The translations under genes were made by a program, and so were the position numbers. DNA of 55,485 nucleotides, taken from Fimenecus sp052273845 (GTDB lineage Bacteria > Bacillota > Clostridia > Oscillospirales > Acutalibacteraceae). Below, piece after piece: positions 24,858-32,400 of the stretch. The stretch covers positions 1 through 55,485 of the forward strand of contig DAVZHM010000001.1 of NCBI GenBank assembly GCA_052273845.1, given 5' to 3'. Positions within the stretch are counted from its first letter, which is position 1. The number at the start of each line of letters is the position of its first letter. The notes beneath the pieces were generated by a model. The model was not told where the DNA came from. It saw only the letters and a program-made list of their open reading frames with translations, and ran no database searches.

Positions 24858-25463
24858 ATGAATAAAACAAGTAAAAAAATCTTATCCGCCATTATGTGCA
24901 TTGCGTTGCTGACGCTTTGCGCTACAAACGCCTTTGCCGCTGACCTGAGTAATTCGGTCGGCTCGCCCGCAACGGACTTTTCCGCAGCTGATGTTGTCGG
25001 CTCGGATGCAACGCAGGACAAAACATCGGAATATGTTGACGCTGTGACAGATTCAACGGCGACTGCAGAAACAAAAAATGCAACCGTTAATGTTTACGCT
25101 ACCCAAGCCTCTACTTATTCCGTAAAAATCCCGAAGACCGTTGTTCTCAACGGTGCAGACGGTAGCGGTGCATACCGCATCGGCGTAAAAGGCAATATCG
25201 CAGGCAACCAGACGATTACCGTTGCTCCTGTTGACAAGGATGCAGAGAAAGAGGGCGTTAACTTCTCCCTTGCAGAACAGGGTACAGTTTCACAGAAATC
25301 CAATATCACAGCATCTATTGAACAAGCAAAAACGGCGTTCGTTCAGTCTGAAATCTCTGCAACTGATTGGACTACTACGGATGCAACCATTTCTGCACCG
25401 GCGATTACCGCAGGTGCGTGGACTGGAACATTCGACTTCAACATTTCAATCACAGCAGCTTAA
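24858..25463 (+). CDS. small secreted protein with IPKT-type beta domain, 201 residues
   Basis: A signal peptide ends near residue 28 (ATNAFAAD), then a Ser/Asp/Thr-rich linker to about residue 78. The last 120 residues form the same domain as the end of the 1,624-residue protein: IPKTVVLNG, GAYRIGVKGNIAG, TITVAP, and the closing AGAWTGTFDFNISI. AAGGAG precedes the ATG, and a strong terminator follows at 25498. It may be a secreted ligand or a subunit that associates with the larger protein. The domain resembles wall- or matrix-associated domains seen in Firmicutes, but I do not know its name. Confidence 0.75.
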   Translation: MNKTSKKILSAIMCIALLTLCATNAFAADLSNSVGSPATDFSAADVVGSDATQDKTSEYVDAVTDSTATAETKNATVNVYATQASTYSVKIPKTVVLNGADGSGAYRIGVKGNIAGNQTITVAPVDKDAEKEGVNFSLAEQGTVSQKSNITASIEQAKTAFVQSEISATDWTTTDATISAPAITAGAWTGTFDFNISITAA

Positions 25464-25497
25464 TCAAAAAAATCAGTCCCTTTCAGCAAAATTATAG

Positions 25498-25531
25498 GGT
25501 GGCGTTCTCAAAGTGGAACGCCACCTTTTTT
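25498..25531 (+). terminator. strong intrinsic terminator of the surface operon
   Basis: GGTGGCGTTC (25498-25507) pairs perfectly with GAACGCCACC (25516-25525), followed by six T. It closes the surface-protein block. Confidence 0.92.
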
Positions 25532-25548
25532 ATAAGTCTTTTTGGATA

Positions 25549-25578
25549 TTGCTTTCTAAAAACATAGAAGAATATAAT
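25549..25578 (+). promoter_or_regulatory. sigma-A-type promoter of the helicase/transfer region
   Basis: TTGCTT (25549-25554), an 18-base spacer and TATAAT (25573-25578) lie about 55 bases before the gene at 25634. Confidence 0.6.
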
Positions 25579-25633
25579 GTTCAGGCACCTTTCAAAACAC
25601 GAAACGATTTGATGCGATAAAAGGAGTATTGAT

Positions 25634-26377
25634 ATGGCAATTAGCACAGAGCGCGAACAGCACTTACGGGATAGTTTCTTTGCGGAAACCAATGATCCCG
25701 AAACACAAGAGTGGCGCGAAGACCTTACAGCTGAAGAAACTGCAATGGTAGAAACCTGGGATGAAAAATTCGATACAGGCATTTCAAAAATGGCATCGGA
25801 TTCTTTACGAATTCAAAAGCGGAACAAACTTATTTCGGAATGCAGAGATTTTGGTATTGAATACGCGCCTGACAATCCGCTTTGTCAAACATTTGAAAAC
25901 ATTACCCAAAAGACCTCATATAATTCTTTTAAAATATGGGCGCTGAAGCTTCCTACGGATAACCCCGATCTCCAAGATTGTGAAAGAGATACGGCATTAC
26001 GCATCTCAGACTTATCTCCTGATGAACTCAAGCGTGAATATTTAATATTCAATCAAGTGTATTGGCTCAGCGGAGAACATATGAAGTGTGATGATCCGAA
26101 TTTCACTTTTGCAACAATTCATACCCCTGCTATGGAAAAACTAAATAACAGCCTTCCGGCATATAAAGCCGCCAATCGCCAATATGACTTTGATGATTTC
26201 GGTCAAGAATATAACCACTACTTGGGCTTCAGGGGCACTCTGCGCCGCGCTGAAAAATACGGCGTAGATACATCCGAATTTAAAAAATTTGTTGCCAAAA
26301 CTTACCAGCAGTCTCTAACACCTGAAATCCAAGAGCCTAAAAAGTCAGAACATAAAAAAGATAATCTTTGTATATAA
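25634..26377 (+). CDS. hypothetical protein, 247 residues, first gene before the large helicase
   Basis: AAAAGGAG precedes the ATG at 25634. The protein is soluble and mostly helical, with conserved-looking blocks WREDLTAEETAMVETWDEKF (residues about 27-46) and DDFGQEYNHYLGFRGTLRRA (about 190-209). No motif or signal peptide is seen. Genes of this look precede the LtrC/SNF2-type helicase in several Clostridia elements by general memory, but no function is known to me. Confidence 0.7.
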   Translation: MAISTEREQHLRDSFFAETNDPETQEWREDLTAEETAMVETWDEKFDTGISKMASDSLRIQKRNKLISECRDFGIEYAPDNPLCQTFENITQKTSYNSFKIWALKLPTDNPDLQDCERDTALRISDLSPDELKREYLIFNQVYWLSGEHMKCDDPNFTFATIHTPAMEKLNNSLPAYKAANRQYDFDDFGQEYNHYLGFRGTLRRAEKYGVDTSEFKKFVAKTYQQSLTPEIQEPKKSEHKKDNLCI

Positions 26378-26444
26378 TTCGGATGCAACATAAAGAGAAT
26401 AAACTGAAAAATAAAGAAAAAGAGCATTAGGAGGTGTTCTTCTT

Positions 26445-29400
26445 ATGGCGAGAAAATACGATTTGATTTCCGAGCTCTATGACCGCACCTGCAAGACGGT
26501 TTCCGCTAATCCACAGAATTGGCAGGCGTTTTTACAGTCAGCTTGCCGAAACTATAAACTGCGTTTCGACGAGCAGATTCTTGTGTTTGCACAGAAACCA
26601 AATGCAAAAGCGGTTCTTGAAATTCAACGGTGGAACAGTAGTTTCGGAAGATGGGTAAACCGAGGAGCAAAAGGAATCGCCGTATTTGAAGATGCAGACA
26701 GGAGCAGACAGCGGCTCATATACTACTTTGATATTTCCGACACCCACGCGGGCCCACATTCCCGTCCTGTTCCTGTTTGGGAAATGAAGCCGGAGTATGA
26801 GGACGCTGTTATTGAAACTCTTGAAAGTAATTTTGGAGAAACGGAAAACAAGCGTGACCTTGCCAACGTCGTTCTGTGTGCCGCCGCAAACGCGGTCGAC
26901 GATAACATTACCGATTACACAAGTGATCTTTTAATATCAAGGATGGGTAGCCTTTTAGGGATGTTGGATAACAATACAGTTGTTTCAAATTTTCATAAAA
27001 CCGTAACCAATAGTGTGGCTTTTATGATAATGTCTCGACTTGGAATAGACACCTCCAGGTATTTTAGTTATGAAGATTTTAAGGATATTGTAAACTTTAA
27101 TACTACCGACACCTTAAACGCTCTCGGCTTTGCTACCGGTGATATTGCTGAAATGGGGCTTTCTGAAATATCTAAAACGGTTATGTCGTTTGAAAGGCAA
27201 AATCGCACATTTGCAGAATATAAAAATTCCGACTATAATATAGACGGAAATAAAAATACTGAAGGGAGTCCTAATTATGACAGAGAAAATAACCTATACA
27301 ATGCAGGGAGATTACAACCTTCCGAACTTGGAAATGCCCAACCAACCAGTGGCGGAAATGGGCAGATACGCTCGAATGAGGAAAGCATTTTTGAAGGAAC
27401 ACCACAAAGTTCTATATTACAATCTCCTGACGAGCTGCAAACTGAACGAACACTTAGCGGAGGTTCAGCAGACGGCAACCGAGATGGAGGAACGCTTAAT
27501 CAAAGAAATGGCGGAGAAAGAGGGCGTGACCGAACAGATGAAGGCGACGGATATGATGAAGTGGGTTCGCCTAATGAACAATCTGAGGAACTCGGCGCAG
27601 GAGATCGTGAAAGCGGAAGTAATCTTCGCTTAGATTGGTACGACCGTGAACACGAGGACAAAAGCCTTCCTTTCTTCGGTGGCGATGATACCATAAGAGA
27701 AATTCTTGATACGACACCCCACCTGAAAGCATCCAAAGACGAAATAAGAGCGTTCTTTGAAACCGTAGCCGATGACGATAAACGCACCGAGTATATCAAG
27801 AGTATTTTCAATAACGATTATACCGAAGTGATCTTGAGTGACGGTAGGCGTGTCGGCTACAAAACTTTTCAAAATGTTCTGCACCTTTGGGAAGGAAGTT
27901 ATCTTAGCCGTACCGCACAGAGTTATTATGATTGGGGCGTTATGGCCGATCACTTTGAAGCAATGCGACTTTTAGGTGAACTCTATGACACGGCAAAACC
28001 CCTACCCTCCATAGACGGACAAATGAGCTTAATACTCGACTACGAAGCAGAGGTTACAAAACCCTCTGCTTTTTCTTTTTCCCAAGAGATTATCGACCTT
28101 ATCCTTTGTAAAGGCGGTCAGGTCAGCGAGGGAAAATTCCGTATCTATGAGCAATTCCAAAAGAGTTTATCCAAAAAGGAAAATGTGGACTTCCTCAAAC
28201 ATGAATACGGTTGGGGTGGTTCATATCCTATCATTGTCGGTACGGGCATTGATGAAATGCACGATGCCAAAGGAATAAAACTCACAAAGCAAGTTAATGG
28301 CGAAAAAGTTAAAATCCTTTTGAATTGGAATCAGGTTGAAAATCGTATCTCTGAGCTTATCAAAATGGATAGATACCTGAACCCAAAGGAAAAGGAACTC
28401 TATCCTGCGTGGCTTGAGCAACACGAAATTCGCAGAGCCGAAGTCGCAGAGAAACGCAGAAAGCGAGAAATCCTTTCTACTGCACCCACCGACAAGAATG
28501 AGCCTGAAACGACAACCGAAAGGTACGAATATCATCTTGGCAACAAGGTGTATATTGGTGCAAGTGAGTATGAAATTCTGTCCTTTGACGATGACCGGGT
28601 AATGCTCTATGATACGCAGTTTCCGTTATTCAATAAGGAAATGAGTCGTGCAGAATTCGACCAAAAGGTGCAAGAAAACCCGATGAACGACCACTTAAAG
28701 GTAAAGGATTTTCCAGCCGAAGAAACCCCGGACAACACGAAGGTGAGAATATCTCTGGATAGCGGAAACGACCTTGTTCATTGGATATATTATAATCCCG
28801 ACGCAAATGCCGGAGGTCAGTATGTCTCAGGTGATTTAAGCTTCTCTGTTTTTGAGGGACTCATCGAGCAGTATGATATTGCGAATCATCCCGAAAACAC
28901 GGATAGGTTTGTTGCCGACCTTGAAGAAATGTCGGATCAGTTTTTGGCTGACATCAACACTCCGTTCTTTATGGAAGCGGAAAACGACTATGAGATGGAC
29001 TGCGACTATATTCAGTTCACACCCGAAAATATTCTCAAAATCCACAAGGATATTCAGCAATTTGAAACGGAACATCAAGCAGAACTTAACAGAATGGCTG
29101 GGCAGAATGAGCCTAACGCATTGCCGGTTTATGACCGTGAAGCAGAAATCCTCTATGATGTTCTTTCTGCGCTGAAAATTGATAATGTTGAGTTGACTTT
29201 CGACGGTGATAAGCTTGTTGCAACCGACAGTATGGACAACGAGTGGCACGGCAAGGAGTTTTATGAGTTCCTTGTAAAAGAAACCTTTGTGTTTGACGAT
29301 AACGGCAAAGTAGTGGGTATCGATGATGATTTGCTTAAAGACTTTACGGATCTGTCTGAACATAATGGGATACCCGTTAAGGATAACAGAGTTAAGCAGC

Positions 29401-32400
29401 TATATAGGGGTTATCTTGAAGTGAAAACTGAAAACCCCGACAATCTTGTGCTGTATCAGGTTGGAGATTTCTTTGAATCGTATAATGACGATGCTCAAAA
29501 GGTTGCAGATGCTCTTGACTTGATAATGACCTCTCGACTGATAACTGACAATGATAGAGTGTCTATGGTTGGACTTCCAAAACACCGTTTGGAAACAAGC
29601 CTTAATATGCTGACTGACCGTGGATATGATGTAGCGTTATCTATTCTTGAAGGCGGGGAACGCAAGGTGTATAACTTTGTTTCTCAGAACAAGGAAAATC
29701 CGGTGGAGTCACGACCAATCGGCAGGATTGAGTATTTACGTGCAGATGGAACTGTGCAGGAAAGTATTGAATATACGAGGCCTTCTCACTTTGAAAGGGA
29801 TATTAAAGAGGAGAAGCGTTGCGGAGATTCGATGCAAATTGTTCTGTATGGGGACAAAGACGGTAAAACCATTTCGGTGGATTTCCTATCTTCTCTCAAT
29901 CTGTCGCAGAGTGTCAAAATTATTGACAGTCCGTATCTTGAAACGGCTTCAGATAAAGCAATTGATTATAAATCCGTTCCAACAATCACTTGTGTATGGA
30001 GTGAGAGTCCGGTCTTTGAGGACGGAAAAACCTATTCGATTGCTGAATTTGATCGTCTGATGAAAACAGCAGATGACGAAAGAGTTGCAGGGAAAAAAGC
30101 TGCTATTGAAAAGTATGGGTCATCAGAGGCTTGGTATAATTCCGATGTTGTAGATGAATACACACAGTATTACGGCTATGACAAAGTGAGATTTACTTTA
30201 AATATGCCCGATGGCACAACATTTACGGAAAGGCAGGATATAGGCGACGGCGATGGTGGCGTCATAGAGTTTTTAAGTCAATACCCGAAATATAATGACA
30301 TCGTTCCGATTTTGAAAAAAACAGTTGCCTATTTGTCAACTGAACAACAAAAGCCTGATTCAACCCATAGTAAGATTGAACAAGCAGAAAAGGCTCACAC
30401 ACCCGCCGTTCCTGCTTGGGAACAGCCGAAGAAGAGCAAATTAAAGCCCTTTGACTTGCACCCCGAAACTCCGATGGCCGACCGTCATAATTTCAATCTT
30501 GCTTCTCACAAAATTGAGGAGGTCGGCAAAAAAGAACGCTTCCAAAGAAATATGGAAGCAATAAAAGTTCTGAAAGCGTGTGAGCTTGAAAATAGTTTTG
30601 CCACTCCTGAAGAACAGATTACACTATCAAAGTATGTCGGTTGGGGCGGCATCCCCGAAGTATTTGATGAACGAGCAGGCTCTTGGCAAACCGAGTTTAA
30701 TATGCTCAAAAATATCCTGACGCCCGAAGAATATGCTTCTGCAAGAGAAAGCACCTTGACTGCCTTTTACACACCGCCTACGGTAATACAGGCAATTTAT
30801 AAGGTAATGGAGCAGTTGGGATTTAGCGAGGGCAACATCTTGGAGCCTTCGTGTGGTATTGGGCACTTTATCGGTATGTTGCCTGAGTCTATGAAGGAAG
30901 CAAAGGTTTACGGTGTTGAGCTCGATACCATATCGGCGGGTATTGCACAGCAGCTTTACCAAAAGACCTCTATTGCAGCACAGCCGTTTGAGGAAGCAAA
31001 TCTCCCCGACAGTTTCTTTGACGCCGTTGTGGGTAATGTGCCTTTCGGGGATTTCAAAGTCCCCGACAAGAGATACGACAAGCACAAGTTCCTGATCCAC
31101 GACTACTTTTTTGCAAAGTCCCTTGATAAACTTCGTCCCGGCGGCGTTATGGCTCTCATAACGAGCAAAGGTACAATGGATAAGGAAAACCCCGCAGTTC
31201 GTAAATATATCGCACAGAGAGCTGACCTGCTTGGTGCAATTCGTCTGCCAAAAAACACCTTTAAGGGCAACGCCGGAACGGAAGTTGTCTCAGATATTCT
31301 TATCCTGCAAAAGCGTGACCACTTGATAGATATTGAGCCCGATTGGGTGCATCTTGGCAAAGATAAGAACGGCATCACAATGAACAGTTACTTTGTCAAC
31401 CACCCCGAAATGATACTCGGTGAGATGAAAATGGTATCAGGTCGATTCGGGCTTGAATCGTCTTGTATACCGTATGAAGATGCAGACCTTGCCGAGCAGT
31501 TGAGCGAAGCAATCACCAACATTCACGGTGAGATTATCACTTATGAAGTGGATGACGAACTGTCCGAAGAAGATAATTCTATTCCCGCCGATCCGACCGT
31601 GAGAAACTTTTCCTATACGCTTTTGGATGGCAAAATCTACTTCCGTGAAAACAGCCGTATGGCTCCGGTAGATGTGTCTACCACCGCAGAAAACCGCATT
31701 AAGGGTATGATTGTAATCCGTGACTGCGTTAGAAACCTTATTGAGTTACAGACCGAAGATTATCCCGACTCGGCAATCAAGGCAGAGCAGGAAAAACTCA
31801 ACAACCTTTATGATACCTTTACGGCGAAGTACGGTCTTATTAACAGCCGCGCCAATTCTTCCGCTTTCTCACAAGACAGCTCGTTCTTTTTACTCTCAGC
31901 TCTTGAAGTCTTGGGCGATGACGGGACTCTGGAAAAGAAAGCGGATATGTTCTACAAGCGGACAATTAAACCCCACGCCCCGGTTACTTCGGTTGATACT
32001 GCTAGCGAAGCGCTTGCCGTATCTATGGGCGAAAAAGCCTGTATTGATATGGAGTATATGTGTCAGCTTAGTGGCAAAACCGAGGAAGAAATCTTTGCCG
32101 ACTTAAAAGGCGCTATCTTCTTAAACCCGAAGTATGGGTACGGAAGCAGTACCGAAGCAAAGTACCTTATGGCTGACGAATACCTCTCCGGTAATGTCCG
32201 TGAGAAACTCGCGCGGGCAAAGAAATCCGCACAGCTTGAACCCGAAGATTACAGTATCAATGTGGAAGCACTCCAAAAGGTGCAGCCGAAAGACTTGACG
32301 GCAAGTGAGATTTCCGTCCGCCTCGGTGCGACTTGGCTACCGCCTGAAATCGTTGAGCAATTCATTTTTGAGTTCTTGGGTACGCCGAGATATGCTCAAT

